From the NCBI RefSeq assembly GCF_003367905.1, contig NZ_CP029462.1, forward strand, positions 186,001-250,000: 64,000 bases of DNA. Direction: 5' to 3'. The position numbers and the translations under genes were made by a program. The first letter of the stretch is position 1; every line of letters starts with the position of its first letter. This document shows positions 46,097-56,814 of the stretch, piece after piece. The stretch is from Megasphaera stantonii. Lineage in GTDB: Bacteria > Bacillota > Negativicutes > Veillonellales > Megasphaeraceae. The notes below the pieces were generated by a model. That model had not been told where the DNA came from and made no database searches. It was given only the letters and a program-made list of their open reading frames with translations.

Positions 46097-46462
46097 GTCT
46101 AAAGGCGAAGTTCCGGCTTTTTTTCTATGCCTCAAATCTACAATGCAAGTGCAATACTCAACAAAAAATGACACATATGTTTCTGATATAATAGTGTATA
46201 CCCAAGTAATCTATATTTTGGCGAAAACCTATGATGCGCTACTATCATACACTATCAGAACAAGAAAAACTACTTCTTTATTCGCGCTAAAGCCTATTCT
46301 ATCTCGCAAATCCGTTATCGCCTCTTCACAATATGTACACTAATCAAAGAACTGCGCAGAATACGGTAAACGGCAAATAGCTCCCAGTAACCGCACATAA
46401 ACAGTATTGACATCGTCACAATGCATGCAAACCACACAAGTGCTTAGCGGGCAAAAAGTTAT

Positions 46463-49400
46463 TTATTTACGTCCGTCTATTTCCTTGCGCTGGTCTTCAC
46501 TGCCGGCAGCGATTGTGATAGTCCCTTCGCTTACCAGCGTCCCGCCGGCATAGGTAACCGTATCGTTCTGGTATTCCTGCTTAAACGAGCTGGAACCGAT
46601 ACCGACATGAATACCGACAAAACCGATGCCGCCCTGTTCCATGGCATGAATCTGGTCGTTCAGCGTCTTGCCGCCTTCATAGGCTTCTAAGGCCTGCAAG
46701 GTCTTATTATCCCTTGTCTGAGCCGTGCGAATCGTGCTACGCACGCCTTCCGCAGCTTCAATCACCGGGCTGCTCAGGCTGATGGTAAGCCCCGACATGG
46801 ATTCTTCATGGGTCTGCCGTTCATGGGCTTCGTTCTTCTTGCCGTCAAGGATAATATCCTGGGCGGCAATATCTATGCCTGTCTTACCGATAATATCCGT
46901 CGTCGTCAGGTGCGCCGTATCGCCGGCGGCAATCGTCACGCTGCCTTCGGAAGAGCCAATGGTCGTCCCGATCTGCGTCTTGAACTCCCCTTCATAGTTA
47001 TCCTTCATCTTCTGCGTACCAATCATGATGCCAAGACCTGCGCCCAATACGCCGGAGGATTTGACCTTCGTATAGGCTGTTGCCTTATCATACTGCATAT
47101 CTGATGTCGTTGTCACATGGCGCCCTGCCGCAACGGTCACGTCATTCTGCCCGGCAACGGCAGCTGCCGTCATATTCACATCCTGCATCGCGCCCAGCTG
47201 TACCTCTTTACCGGTAATCGTCGTGCCAAGGACTGTCTGATGATCGTCATGGGTGCGAATGGTCGTCGTCGAACTAGACAACAGCCCCGATTCCTTATGC
47301 TTCAGGCCAAAATCGTCCACGGCAATTTCACGGCCCGTCGTGAGGTTAATATCCCGTCCGGCTGCCATGGCAACCGTGCCGTCATCACTGTTGATATACG
47401 CCGCCCGCGCGTTGATATCCTGGCCAGCCTTTATAGCAACGCCGCCTTTGGCGTCAATCGACGTGCCGACTTCCGTCTGCCACTGCGTCCGCAGGTAATT
47501 ATCGCTGTTAAGGGTCATGTCTTTTTTCGCCGACAAGGTCTGCGTCGTCAGGTTTACGTCATTTCCAGCATGCAAGATCACCGCACCATTATCTCCCAAC
47601 GCCTGTAAGGTCGCCCCGGCAAGGTTGATATCATGGCCGGCTTCGACGAGCAGCACGCCGTCCTTATCCGTCACGGCAATCCCCGCCGTGCGGTTCAGCA
47701 CATCCTGATTGGCAAAATGCGTTACCGTAGTATCCATGACGACATCATGCTGTGCCGACAGCTGCACGGAATCGGCCGCCGTCATCAGGCCGCCCTGGTA
47801 GATATCCGATTCGCTTTGGATTCCAATGGCGCCGCCCTGTATACGGCCAGTGTTCTGTACCAGCCCTGCCTGAATTTGGACAGCCTTTCCCTGCAGCACG
47901 CCGCTGTTTTCCACAGCTTCTTTCGTATCGATCACGAGATTCTTGGCGCTCATCAGGCTGCCGTCGGCAGATAACGTCATATCGCTGTTAGCCCGCAGAT
48001 AGACACGGGGATAGACGACCTCCTGCGGCTCGCCGTTTACCATGACCGTTTTTGTTTCCAGCCATACCATATCGCTGGTAAGGGCTGCGACTTGTTCCGG
48101 CGATAGGGATACGCCCGGCACGAGGCCCGTTTCTTTGGCATAGGCAATCCCTGCATCCATCAGGACCTTATACTCTTCCATATCGCTGCTGTAACCGTCC
48201 AGATACCGCTGTCCCGTCTGGTTTAAAATCTGGTCGCGGATGAGCTGTTGTTCGTAAAACCCATCGCCTAAGCGTTTCGGTACCCGTTCCGGGTCCCACT
48301 TCATTTGCTCGTACATATAATCCGACGAAAGGAAATTATGTTTGCTCGTAAAAGCCGGATCGGTTTCAATGAGGTATTTTGCCGTCGTATCCGGATTCAG
48401 GTTATACAGGGAACTCGTCAGATTCCGTGACGCATCCTGCCACTGACTGGGTGTCACCGTACTGCCCGACGTATCAATAGTAAATGGGTCCAGGAACTTA
48501 TTGGCGTCATCCCGGGCTGCCTGTGTAATATCCTGCCCGGCAGGGGCATTATCTGAATGGTCTTCAAAGGAAGATACGTTCATCGGCGACGTATTGCCGG
48601 CTTCTACTTGCGGCGTCATAAATACTTCGGAGTTATACCCACGCCGCCGCGCTTTATGCGGACGAGGTCTTCTATAGGTATAGCTTCCCTGTGTCGTCCC
48701 AAACGTTACGGTCAGCTCCTGATTTTCTTTAGCCACATTCGCGATTTTACCAGTCGCCGTCATCGTATTTCCGGCAGCCATCTGGCTGTTTTCGTTGCGA
48801 AGGTCGCCGTTAATCGCCATATCTGCGCCGCTGCGGATGACACCGGCGTTTGTCGACTGGACGACATTTTCCGAAGTCTGAGAATGGGTACGAATGATCG
48901 TGTAATCATTAATTTTTTGCCTGTCGGCAATGCCCAACGCCGCATTATGTTTTTCAGCTTCGGCGTTGTGCCTCGTGATTTTAGTTTGTAACTGTTCCAG
49001 AAGCGCGTTAAAACGGGTATCCCAGTCCGTCTGAGCCACGCCAGCTTCTTCCGGCCGGGCGGACGTCATCGGCGCCAGCCCGAACGTTTGAAAAATCGGG
49101 TCAGCCCAATCGTAGTTTGCAATTTTAGATCCTACCGGATAAGCCGGATCTGCCGTATTGTCCGGTCCCGGTTCTTCAACGATATCATAAGCAGGCTCGT
49201 AAATTTCCATCGCCCCCGGATGATGGTACGCGCCGTAGCCGCTGCTTAAATTCGAAAATTCGCTGCGAACAAAGGCCTGTCCCTGTTCCGAATGTCCAGC
49301 CTGGTCTATGCGTATCTTTTCCGGATTCTTAATCCAGTCCCCGCCGACGCGCTTTGCGGAAAAGGCGTCGTTTTCATTGGACACCTGGGAAGCCGTCAGG

Positions 49401-50197
49401 GTAAGGTTGCCCATGCTGTCAATAGTCGCACCACGGTTCGTGATCGTATCGCCTGCCGTAAGCTTCATATCACCGCCGCTGTACAGCAGCGCACCGGAAC
49501 TGTTGAAGACAGATTTCGCCCCGGTAACCGTAAGATTGTTCCTGGCCGCTATCGTTCCGGATTTATGAGTCGCCATGTCTTTTTGAATGCCCTGCACGAC
49601 GGCCAGCTGGTCGTCATAGGCTTTAGACGCAGCAGCAATCGCATCTTTATATTGCTGTTCCTGGGACGCATTCGTGTACTTTGTGACGTCGACACGATAG
49701 GCGTTGTCCAATGCCTGTTCCTTTTCCGCCAAGACGGCCATCGCCGCAGCTAATTGTTCTTCTAATTCTGTATTTTGCCGGTTTTCTATAGTATCCGCCG
49801 TAATGGCAATATCGTCGCCGTACATGCGGCCATTCTCATGGTTCTTTACATGAGATGATGCAATAGAAGTTGTCGCGTTGGCCGAAATAAGGCCTGTATT
49901 ATCGACGTCGCCCGTCGTAATCACTACGTCATTACCATTCAGCGTCCCTGTCTCTTTATTGGTAACGGCTGCAGCAGCATGGATCGTCAAGGTCTTTCCA
50001 CTTTCTATATCACGGATATTGATCAGGCTGCCGTTCGTCGTAAGGGTAATACTTCCATCAGCTTTTATGGTTCCAAAGCCATCTGCGCTGGATTCGTTGG
50101 TCAAATGCTCATGTACGGTAAGGAAGCAAGCAACCGAAAACAAGAGATAGACCGCCAGCACTACACTATTCCGAACCAAAGACCAAAAGATAAGCAT
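46463..50197 (-). pseudogene. FhaB-type exoprotein, 3' part (split by the tet(W) element)
   Basis: Carboxy part of a large two-partner secretion exoprotein. From about TNESSADGFGTIKADGSITL (near 50100) onward it is native, with beta-helix repeats of the haemagglutinin type (GNDVVITTGDVDNTG, LTVTGAKSVFNSSGALLYSG, EAGHDINLAGATLQALG) and a Lys/Glu-rich insert near residues 140-190. The first 32 residues (MLIFWSLVRNSVVLAVYLLF onward) are coded by the end of the inserted element. No ribosome site precedes them and the secretion domain is 10.8 kb away, so this part should not be exported. It ends EDQRKEIDGRK without a recognisable toxin domain. Confidence 0.88.
50106..50126 (+). repeat. Left terminal inverted repeat of the tet(W) element
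   Basis: 21 bases starting TGCTCATGTACGG match the complement of 60902-60922 at 16 of 21 positions. Part of the outer match may be target sequence. Confidence 0.55.
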
Positions 50198-50235
50198 TGT
50201 GGGAAAATCTAAACTTTTGGATTTTCCTACAATGC
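50194..50235. repeat. Hairpin inside the left end of the tet(W) element
   Basis: 16-base arms, GCATTGTGGGAAAATC (50194-50209) and its near complement (50220-50235). It may insulate the element from host transcription. The rest up to 50439 has no gene. Confidence 0.6.
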
Positions 50236-50439
50236 CAACTACGGCGGAATCCCTCCCACTCCTTATATCTTTCTGTATACATTGAATTTGTATTTAGTAA
50301 AATGCAGACAACACCACGGATCGGCTTTTGGTTGGACAATTCCAACCAAACACCACAGCAGACAGCAGAAAACATTCTGAACGCTAGGAAGCCGGTATGA
50401 TTGTTACATATAAGGGGAAGAAAAATTTCTTTTAGGTAC

Positions 50440-50468
50440 TTGCTTTCCTAAAACTGATGTGATACAAT
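50440..50468 (+). promoter_or_regulatory. Promoter of the tet(W) leader
   Basis: TTGCTT, 17 bases, TACAAT, 29 bases before the leader peptide start. Confidence 0.7.
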
Positions 50469-50496
50469 GATTTAATCCAGAAAAGGAGTAAAAAAT

Positions 50497-50520
50497 ATGC
50501 GGCAAGGTATTCTTAAATAA
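50497..50520 (+). CDS. tet(W) leader peptide, 7 residues
   Basis: ATG CGG CAA GGT ATT CTT AAA TAA encodes MRQGILK behind AAAAGGAG. It is the short leader known upstream of ribosomal-protection tet genes. Ribosome movement over it should affect folding of the downstream RNA. Confidence 0.75.
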   Translation: MRQGILK

Positions 50521-50727
50521 AACTATAATCAAATAGTGGGAACAAAGGATTATGATAGCTCCTTTTGTAGGGGCTTAGTTTTTTGTACCCAATTTAAGAA
50601 TACTTTTGCCTTATCAATTTTGACATATCCCCAAAAACAGCAATCACAAACAGGTGTATGCTGTATATGTGTATGTCCGCAACTTATAATCCCCAGTGGT
50701 AAAAGTATTTTACTGCTGGGGATTTTT
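50507..50727 (+). promoter_or_regulatory. tet(W) transcription attenuator
   Basis: GTATTCTTAAA in the leader gene (50507-50517) is complementary to TTTAAGAATAC (50593-50603). Farther on, CCCCAGTGGTAAAA and TTTTACTGCTGGGG (50691-50721) form a terminator followed by ATTTTT, about 34 bases before tet(W). The layout fits read-through control by drug-stalled ribosomes. Confidence 0.75.
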
Positions 50728-50761
50728 ATGCCCTTTGGGGCTGTAAAGGGAGGACAATCAC

Positions 50762-52681
50762 ATGAAAATAATCAATATTGGAATTCTTGCCCATGTAGAC
50801 GCTGGAAAGACGACCTTGACGGAGAGCCTGCTATATGCCAGCGGAGCCATTTCAGAACCGGGGAGCGTCGAAAAAGGGACAACGAGGACGGACACCATGT
50901 TTTTGGAGCGGCAGCGTGGGATTACCATTCAAGCGGCAGTCACTTCCTTCCAGTGGCACAGATGTAAAGTTAACATTGTGGATACGCCCGGCCACATGGA
51001 TTTTTTGGCGGAGGTGTACCGCTCTTTGGCTGTTTTAGATGGGGCCATCTTGGTGATCTCCGCTAAAGATGGCGTGCAGGCCCAGACCCGTATTCTGTTC
51101 CATGCCCTGCGGAAAATGAACATTCCCACCGTTATCTTTATCAACAAGATCGACCAGGCTGGCGTTGATTTGCAGAGCGTGGTTCAGTCTGTTCGGGATA
51201 AGCTCTCCGCCGATATTATCATCAAGCAGACGGTGTCGCTGTCCCCGGAAATAGTCCTGGAGGAAAATACCGACATAGAAGCATGGGATGCGGTCATCGA
51301 AAATAACGATGAATTATTGGAAAAGTATATCGCAGGAGAACCAATCAGCCGGGAAAAACTTGCGCGGGAGGAACAGCAGCGGGTTCAAGACGCCTCCCTG
51401 TTCCCAGTCTATCATGGCAGCGCCAAAAATGGCCTTGGCATTCAACCGTTGATGGATGCGGTGACAGGGCTGTTCCAACCGATTGGGGAACAGGGGGGCG
51501 CCGCCCTATGCGGCAGCGTTTTCAAGGTTGAGTACACCGATTGCGGCCAGCGGCGTGTCTATCTACGGTTATACAGCGGAACGCTGCGCCTGCGGGATAC
51601 GGTGGCCCTGGCCGGGAGAGAAAAGCTGAAAATCACAGAGATGCGTATTCCATCCAAAGGGGAAATTGTTCGGACAGACACCGCTTATCAGGGTGAAATT
51701 GTTATCCTTCCCAGCGACAGCGTGAGGTTAAACGATGTATTAGGGGACCAAACCCGGCTCCCTCGTAAAAGGTGGCGCGAGGACCCCCTCCCCATGCTGC
51801 GGACGACGATTGCGCCGAAAACGGCAGCGCAAAGAGAACGGCTGCTGGACGCTCTTACGCAACTTGCGGATACTGACCCGCTTTTGCGTTGCGAAGTGGA
51901 TTCCATCACCCATGAGATCATTCTTTCTTTTTTGGGCCGGGTGCAGTTGGAGGTTGTTTCCGCTTTGCTGTCGGAAAAATACAAGCTTGAAACAGTGGTA
52001 AAGGAACCCTCCGTCATTTATATGGAGCGGCCGCTCAAAGCAGCCAGCCACACCATCCATATCGAGGTGCCGCCCAACCCGTTTTGGGCATCCATAGGAC
52101 TGTCTGTTACACCACTCTCGCTTGGCTCCGGTGTACAATACGAGAGCCGGGTTTCGCTGGGATACTTGAACCAGAGTTTTCAAAACGCTGTCAGGGATGG
52201 TATCCGTTACGGGCTGGAGCAGGGCTTGTTCGGCTGGAACGTAACGGACTGTAAGATTTGCTTTGAATACGGGCTTTATTACAGTCCGGTCAGCACGCCG
52301 GCGGACTTCCGCTCATTGGCCCCGATTGTATTGGAACAGGCATTGAAGGAATCGGGGACGCAGCTGCTGGAACCTTATCTCTCCTTCATCCTCTATGCGC
52401 CCCAGGAATACCTTTCCAGGGCTTATCATGATGCACCGAAATACTGTGCCACCATCGAAACGGCCCAGGTAAAAAAGGATGAAGTTGTCTTTACTGGCGA
52501 GATTCCCGCCCGCTGTATACAGGCATACCGTACTGATCTGGCCTTTTACACCAACGGGCGGAGCGTATGCCTTACAGAGCTGAAAGGATATCAGGCCGCT
52601 GTCGGTCAGCCGGTCATCCAGCCCCGCCGTCCAAACAGCCGCCTGGACAAGGTGCGCCATATGTTTCAGAAGGTAATGTAA
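50762..52681 (+). CDS. tet(W): Tetracycline ribosomal protection protein Tet(W) or close mosaic
   Basis: An EF-G-like GTPase that displaces tetracycline from the ribosome. At 639 residues it has the usual length. Visible are G1 ([10 protein letters not shown]), the switch region [13 protein letters not shown]3 (DTPGHMDF), G4 (NKIDQAG), and the C-terminal loops of domain IV. The sequence reads as Tet(W) as I remember it, with scattered differences. Mosaic tet(O)/tet(W) genes are documented in Megasphaera, and whether this one is mosaic needs an alignment. GGGAGG precedes the ATG. Confidence 0.93.
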   Translation: MKIINIGILAHVDAGKTTLTESLLYASGAISEPGSVEKGTTRTDTMFLERQRGITIQAAVTSFQWHRCKVNIVDTPGHMDFLAEVYRSLAVLDGAILVISAKDGVQAQTRILFHALRKMNIPTVIFINKIDQAGVDLQSVVQSVRDKLSADIIIKQTVSLSPEIVLEENTDIEAWDAVIENNDELLEKYIAGEPISREKLAREEQQRVQDASLFPVYHGSAKNGLGIQPLMDAVTGLFQPIGEQGGAALCGSVFKVEYTDCGQRRVYLRLYSGTLRLRDTVALAGREKLKITEMRIPSKGEIVRTDTAYQGEIVILPSDSVRLNDVLGDQTRLPRKRWREDPLPMLRTTIAPKTAAQRERLLDALTQLADTDPLLRCEVDSITHEIILSFLGRVQLEVVSALLSEKYKLETVVKEPSVIYMERPLKAASHTIHIEVPPNPFWASIGLSVTPLSLGSGVQYESRVSLGYLNQSFQNAVRDGIRYGLEQGLFGWNVTDCKICFEYGLYYSPVSTPADFRSLAPIVLEQALKESGTQLLEPYLSFILYAPQEYLSRAYHDAPKYCATIETAQVKKDEVVFTGEIPARCIQAYRTDLAFYTNGRSVCLTELKGYQAAVGQPVIQPRRPNSRLDKVRHMFQKVM

Positions 52682-52731
52682 AGATACATAATCGTCAAGA
52701 CGGCAACAATCAGAAGTTATGGAGGGTAACA

Positions 52732-53498
52732 ATGGAATATAGTAAGGAAGATTTAATGGAAGCAAAAAAGCAAATTTGGGGAGTGGGAGAGAACATGGGA
52801 ACAGAGGAAAGTAAAAAATCTGGGAGGAGAACGCACAATTTTGGGATAATGCAATGGGTGACGAATCTAATGAATTTCACAGAGAGGTAGTGCGTCCCAA
52901 AGTAACGGAACTTCTATCTCCTAATCCTGCGGATTACATTTTGGATATTGCGTGTGGCAATGGAAATTATTCTTCGTATCTTGCACAAAGAGGCGCTTCG
53001 GTTGTCGCTTTTGATTACAGCAAAAAAATGATAGAATTGGCTAAAAGACGGCAATCACAATATGCAAAACAAATTGAATTTTGTGTGGCGGATGCGACCG
53101 ATAGAAAAAGTATATTAGAATTAAAAAGAAATCGAGCCTTTACGAAAGCAGTTTCTAATATGGCAATTATGGATATTACGGATATTGAACCACTTCTTAT
53201 GGCTGTTTATGAACTGTTGCAGGAAAGCGGAATTTTTGTCTTTGCAACGCAACACCCTTGTTTTGTCACGTTGACTGAAAAATATATGACACCGCACAGT
53301 TACTATGATATAGCGATTGAAGGGCAACCGAAAGAGCAGATTTATTATCATCGTTCCATACAAGATATTTTTAACCTTTGTTTTAGAGCTGGATTTGTCA
53401 TTGATGGATTTTATGAAGAATGTTTTAAAACCAACAAAGAAATTCCTATGGTAATGATAGTAAGGCTTAAGAAGGTAAAACGTGATAGCTTAAAATAA
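52732..53498 (+). pseudogene. Class I methyltransferase, frameshifted at an A6 run
   Basis: GGAGGG precedes an ATG at 52732 (MEYSKEDLMEAKKQIWGVGE). At the A6 run 52813-52818 the frame is lost; adding one A gives KIWEENAQFWDNAMGDESNE and runs to 53498, 768 bases or 255 residues. The S-adenosylmethionine site is YILDIACGNGNYSSYLAQRG. It is AT-rich compared with the mobilization genes, so it came with tet(W) or separately. A start at 52854 is possible but has no ribosome site and would drop the N-terminal helices. Substrate unknown. Confidence 0.7.
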
Positions 53499-53669
53499 AT
53501 TCAAGTTTGTCGGGTAAATAGCAAACCCAGCCGAGCCAGTCAACGGTCAAGATGAACGGCGCATATGCGCAGCCGTTGACAGCCCCGCCCGCCTTTGCTG
53601 GTAGGCAATCAAGGGGCGACAGCAAGAAGTGCCACCGCCCCGCACTATTATTCAGAAAGGGGAATTTCC

Positions 53670-54092
53670 ATGACCGACCAGATAGCCTATCAAGAATATA
53701 TCCAGCGCAGGTACAACGCCTTTTGCAAGACTGTTATCCGCTGTGCCGCCTTGGACAAGATTTTGAAGCTTAAACGGCAATGGGAACGGCAAGTTTCCCT
53801 TGACTATCTGATGAACGAGAAGTTTGTCCAGTTTGCCGCGTCGGAGCCGGACGAGGAATACCCATTTACCGTCTGCGGTCAGACCGTCCTGCTCTGCAAC
53901 GCCGCCCTTGCCGACGCGATCTCTGTTTTGCCGGAGCAGACGCGGGAAGAAATCCTGCGCTATTACTTTCTGCGCCAGCCGCAGCGCGTGATCGGCGCGT
54001 GTATTGGCCGGTCACGCAGCACAGCGGGGCGGCATATCCAGCTTGCCTTGCAGCGGCTACGCGAAGAAATGGGGGTGAGCCGGTATGAGTAG
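53670..54092 (+). CDS. Small sigma-70-like factor of the mobile element
   Basis: A 140-residue protein whose C-terminal half is a sigma region 4-like helix-turn-helix (DAISVLPEQTREEILRYYFL, then GACIGRSRSTAGRHIQLALQ). Such factors are common in Clostridia mobile elements beside a helix-turn-helix partner and are thought to control transfer genes. Start at 53670 behind GAAAGGGG. It overlaps the next gene by 8 bases. Confidence 0.82.
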   Translation: MTDQIAYQEYIQRRYNAFCKTVIRCAALDKILKLKRQWERQVSLDYLMNEKFVQFAASEPDEEYPFTVCGQTVLLCNAALADAISVLPEQTREEILRYYFLRQPQRVIGACIGRSRSTAGRHIQLALQRLREEMGVSRYE

Positions 54093-54297
54093 ACTTCTCC
54101 CCTATGAAACAATCCTCAAAGCCCGTGAGGGCGACCCAGAAGCCGTGAACGCTGTCCTGCTCCACTACGCCGGATATATCCGCTATTTCTCAAAAGTGAA
54201 CGGGCAGGTCAACGCCGAGGTGGAGGACTATGTAAAGCAGCGGTTAATTGACTGTCAATTCAAGTTCCGGCTTGACGAACCACCGGACAAGTCATAA
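54085..54297 (+). CDS. Helix-turn-helix protein of the mobile element
   Basis: A 70-residue protein of the HTH_16 type (SRLLPYETILKAREGDPEAV ... HYAGYIRYFS), the usual partner of the element-encoded sigma factor. The pair overlaps by 8 bases. A terminator follows at 54333-54370. Confidence 0.85.
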   Translation: MSRLLPYETILKAREGDPEAVNAVLLHYAGYIRYFSKVNGQVNAEVEDYVKQRLIDCQFKFRLDEPPDKS

Positions 54298-54332
54298 AAA
54301 CTGAATACCAGCCGCCACCGACGCGGCCAGCG

Positions 54333-54370
54333 AAAGCAGTAAGTCTTGAAAAAGATTTACTGCTTTTTTT
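54333..54370 (+). terminator. Terminator after the sigma/HTH pair
   Basis: AAAGCAGTAA (54333-54342) pairs with TTACTGCTTT (54357-54366), then TTTT. Confidence 0.85.
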
Positions 54371-54818
54371 GTTGTCCGGCTCCGCTCCCGGCCATTTTGC
54401 CCCCTGCCGGTTGTAGTAGTAAGCGAGGAGGGAATTTTTCTGCCCTGGTGTTTGGCATTTGGAGCATTTACCCGTAGTAGAGGGCAAAGAGAAAGGATTT
54501 CTCCAACACCGGGTAGAAACCACTGCGTCCGGTGTCATTTTAGCGAAAGCGGGCAGGAATGCCCTTTACAGGATTAGTAGTAGCAGAAAAAGAGAAACAA
54601 ACTTTTGTGGTTGCAGTTTTCCAAAAAAGTGGCGGACGGAAGTGAGAGAAAGTTTGCAGTCACGGAGAGCAAGTTTCTACCACGGTGCCAAAATCCGCAA
54701 TTCTGCGGTTTTGCCCCTCGCGGGAAACTTGTTGGGGAGTGCCTTCCCCAAACCCTGCTTTGCGGCTTGCGCCGCTTATCCCCGCCGCGCTCATGCGGCA
54801 AGAAAGGAGGTCACGACC
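54371..54818 (+). other. Non-coding stretch ahead of mobC, candidate transfer origin
   Basis: About 450 bases with no supportable gene. It contains short inverted repeats (ACACCGG ... CCGGTGT at about 54508-54537; CCGCAATTCTGCGG further on) and repeated TAGTAGTA motifs. Its place directly upstream of mobC and the relaxase gene is where an oriT would be expected. The nick site is not identified. Confidence 0.45.
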
Positions 54819-55217
54819 ATGCGAAAGAAATACAACACACCCCACCGCAGCCGCGTTGTGAAAACCCGGCTGTCCGAAGATGAATACGCCGACTTCACAG
54901 CGCGGCTTGCGCCCTATGGTATCAGCCAGTCGGAATTTCTCCGGCAGGCGATACGGCGCACCACCATACGCCCCGTTATCCATGTGTCAGCGGTCAATGA
55001 CGAACTGCTCTCCGCTGTCGGGAAGCTGACCGCCGAGTACGGCAGGATCGGCGGCAACCTCAATCAGATTGCCCGGTATCTGAATGAGTACGGCACACCC
55101 TATAACGCCCTCTCCGGCGAGGTACGCGCCGCCATAGCCGACCTTGCCGCCCTCAAGTATGAAGTCTTACAGAAAGTAGGTGACGCAGTTGGCAACACTC
55201 AAGCATATCAACTCTAA
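54819..55217 (+). CDS. mobC: Mobilization relaxosome protein MobC
   Basis: A 132-residue accessory protein that helps the relaxase bind oriT. The N-terminal ribbon-helix-helix reads VVKTRLSEDEYADFTARLAP, and IGGNLNQIARYLNEYG is the MobC signature. AAAGGAGG precedes the ATG at 54819; the frame extends upstream but without a site. It overlaps the relaxase start by 38 bases. Confidence 0.92.
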   Translation: MRKKYNTPHRSRVVKTRLSEDEYADFTARLAPYGISQSEFLRQAIRRTTIRPVIHVSAVNDELLSAVGKLTAEYGRIGGNLNQIARYLNEYGTPYNALSGEVRAAIADLAALKYEVLQKVGDAVGNTQAYQL

Positions 55218-56814
55218 AAATGCCGACTACGGAGCCGCCGAACAATACCTGCTTTTCGAGCATGACGAGTTTACCATGAAGCCCGTCCTTGATGAAACCG
55301 GCAGGCTTATCCCCCGCGAGGACTACCGGCTGTCCACGCTGAACTGCGGCGGGGAGGATTTTGCCGTTGCCTGTATGCGAGCAAATCTCCGCTATGAGAA
55401 GAACCAGCGGCGGGAAGATGTGAAAAGCCACCACTATATCATCAGCTTTGACCCACGGGACGGCCCGGACAACGGCTTGACCGTAGACCGGGCGCAGGAG
55501 TTGGGCGAGAAGTTTTGCGCCGAGCATTTCCCCGGCCACCAAGCCCTTGTATGCACCCACCCGGACGGGCATAACCACAGCGGAAATATCCATGTGCATA
55601 TCGTCATTAACAGCCTGCGGATTGAGGAAGTGCCGTTCCTGCCCTACATGGACAGGCCAGCCGACACGAAAGCCGGTTGCAAGCACCGCTGTACCGACGC
55701 GGCCTTGCGCTACTTCAAGTCCGAAGTCATGGAGATGTGCCACCGGGAGGGGCTTTACCAAATCGACCTCTTGAACGGCAGCAAGAACCGCGTCACAGAC
55801 CGGGAGTATTGGGCGCAGAAAAAGGGACAGGCCGCACTGGACAGGCAGAACGCCCCCATGATTGCAGGCGGTATCACGCCCCGGCAGACCAAGTTTGAAA
55901 CGAACAAGGAGAAGCTGCGGCAGACCATACGCGCCGCGCTGTCTGCGGCGACCTCATTCGAGGACTTTTCCTCTCTGCTGCTGCGGGAGGGCGTGGCCGT
56001 CAAGGAGAGCCGGGGGCGGCTATCCTATCTCACGCCGGACAGGACAAAGCCCATTACCGCCCGAAAGCTGGGTGACGACTTTGACCGCGCCGCTGTCTTT
56101 GCCGTTTTGGAGCAGAACGCCGCCAGAGCCGCAGAAAAGCCCGCAGCCATACCCGAATACCCCCGGCATGGGAAAACCGGCATACAGCCCACAAAAGTCC
56201 CACAAACCGCCCCGAAACAGGACGGTGTGCAGCGGCTTGTGGACATTGAGCAGAAAATGGCCGAGGGCAAAGGCCGGGGCTATGAACGCTGGGCGACCAT
56301 GCACAACCTCAAACAAATGGCCGCGACGCTGAATGTGTATCAGGAATACGGCTTCACTTCCCCGGAGCAGTTAGAAGCCGCCGTTGATACCGCCTATCAG
56401 GAAATGCGCCAGACCAGCGGCAAGTTGAAAACGCTGGAAACAAAGCTACAAGGGAAAAAGGAGTTGCAGCAACAGGTACTTGCCTATGCCAAGACCAAGC
56501 CCGCCCGCGACGGGCTGAAAGCGCAGAAATCCGAGAAAGCCCGCGCCGCCTACCGGCAGGCAAATGAGAGCGATTTTATCATAGCCGAAGCCGCCGCCCG
56601 GTATTTCAAGGCGCATGGCATTACCAAGCTGCCCGCCCGGAAAGCGTTGCAGGCCGAGATCGAGCAGCTTATCTCCGAGAAAGACGGCCTGTATAACACC
56701 TATCACGAACAGAAACAGCGGTTCAAGGAGTTGCAGACCGTCAAGCGGAACATCGACCAGATTTTGCGCCGGGAGGAACCGCACCGCAGAAAGGAGCAGA
56801 GCCATGAACGATAA
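55180..56814 (+). CDS. Relaxase/mobilization nuclease
   Basis: A 544-residue relaxase that nicks oriT for transfer. The N-terminal nuclease domain has the three-His metal site (HVHIVINS, after HNHSGNIHV), the upstream HHYIISFDP strand and a Tyr-rich start region. After residue 250 it is helical, with coiled-coil stretches (KLKTLETKLQGKKELQQQVL). The start is GTG at 55180 inside mobC. No type IV secretion genes are in the element, so it needs a helper for transfer. Confidence 0.93.
   Translation: MTQLATLKHINSKNADYGAAEQYLLFEHDEFTMKPVLDETGRLIPREDYRLSTLNCGGEDFAVACMRANLRYEKNQRREDVKSHHYIISFDPRDGPDNGLTVDRAQELGEKFCAEHFPGHQALVCTHPDGHNHSGNIHVHIVINSLRIEEVPFLPYMDRPADTKAGCKHRCTDAALRYFKSEVMEMCHREGLYQIDLLNGSKNRVTDREYWAQKKGQAALDRQNAPMIAGGITPRQTKFETNKEKLRQTIRAALSAATSFEDFSSLLLREGVAVKESRGRLSYLTPDRTKPITARKLGDDFDRAAVFAVLEQNAARAAEKPAAIPEYPRHGKTGIQPTKVPQTAPKQDGVQRLVDIEQKMAEGKGRGYERWATMHNLKQMAATLNVYQEYGFTSPEQLEAAVDTAYQEMRQTSGKLKTLETKLQGKKELQQQVLAYAKTKPARDGLKAQKSEKARAAYRQANESDFIIAEAAARYFKAHGITKLPARKALQAEIEQLISEKDGLYNTYHEQKQRFKELQTVKRNIDQILRREEPHRRKEQSHER

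Noticed and set aside
46463-50197. The 3' half of fhaB as a separate membrane-anchored adhesin gene
   Set aside because: Its first 32 residues come from the inserted element and it has no ribosome site; the split-gene reading explains both halves.
50762-52681. Definite call of a tet(O)/tet(W) mosaic
   Set aside because: Breakpoints cannot be placed without aligning reference genes; the protein reads mainly as Tet(W).
52854-53498. Methyltransferase starting at the ATG at 52854
   Set aside because: There is no ribosome site, and conserved-looking sequence (EENAQFWDNAMG) precedes it in frame; a frameshift in the A6 run explains it better.
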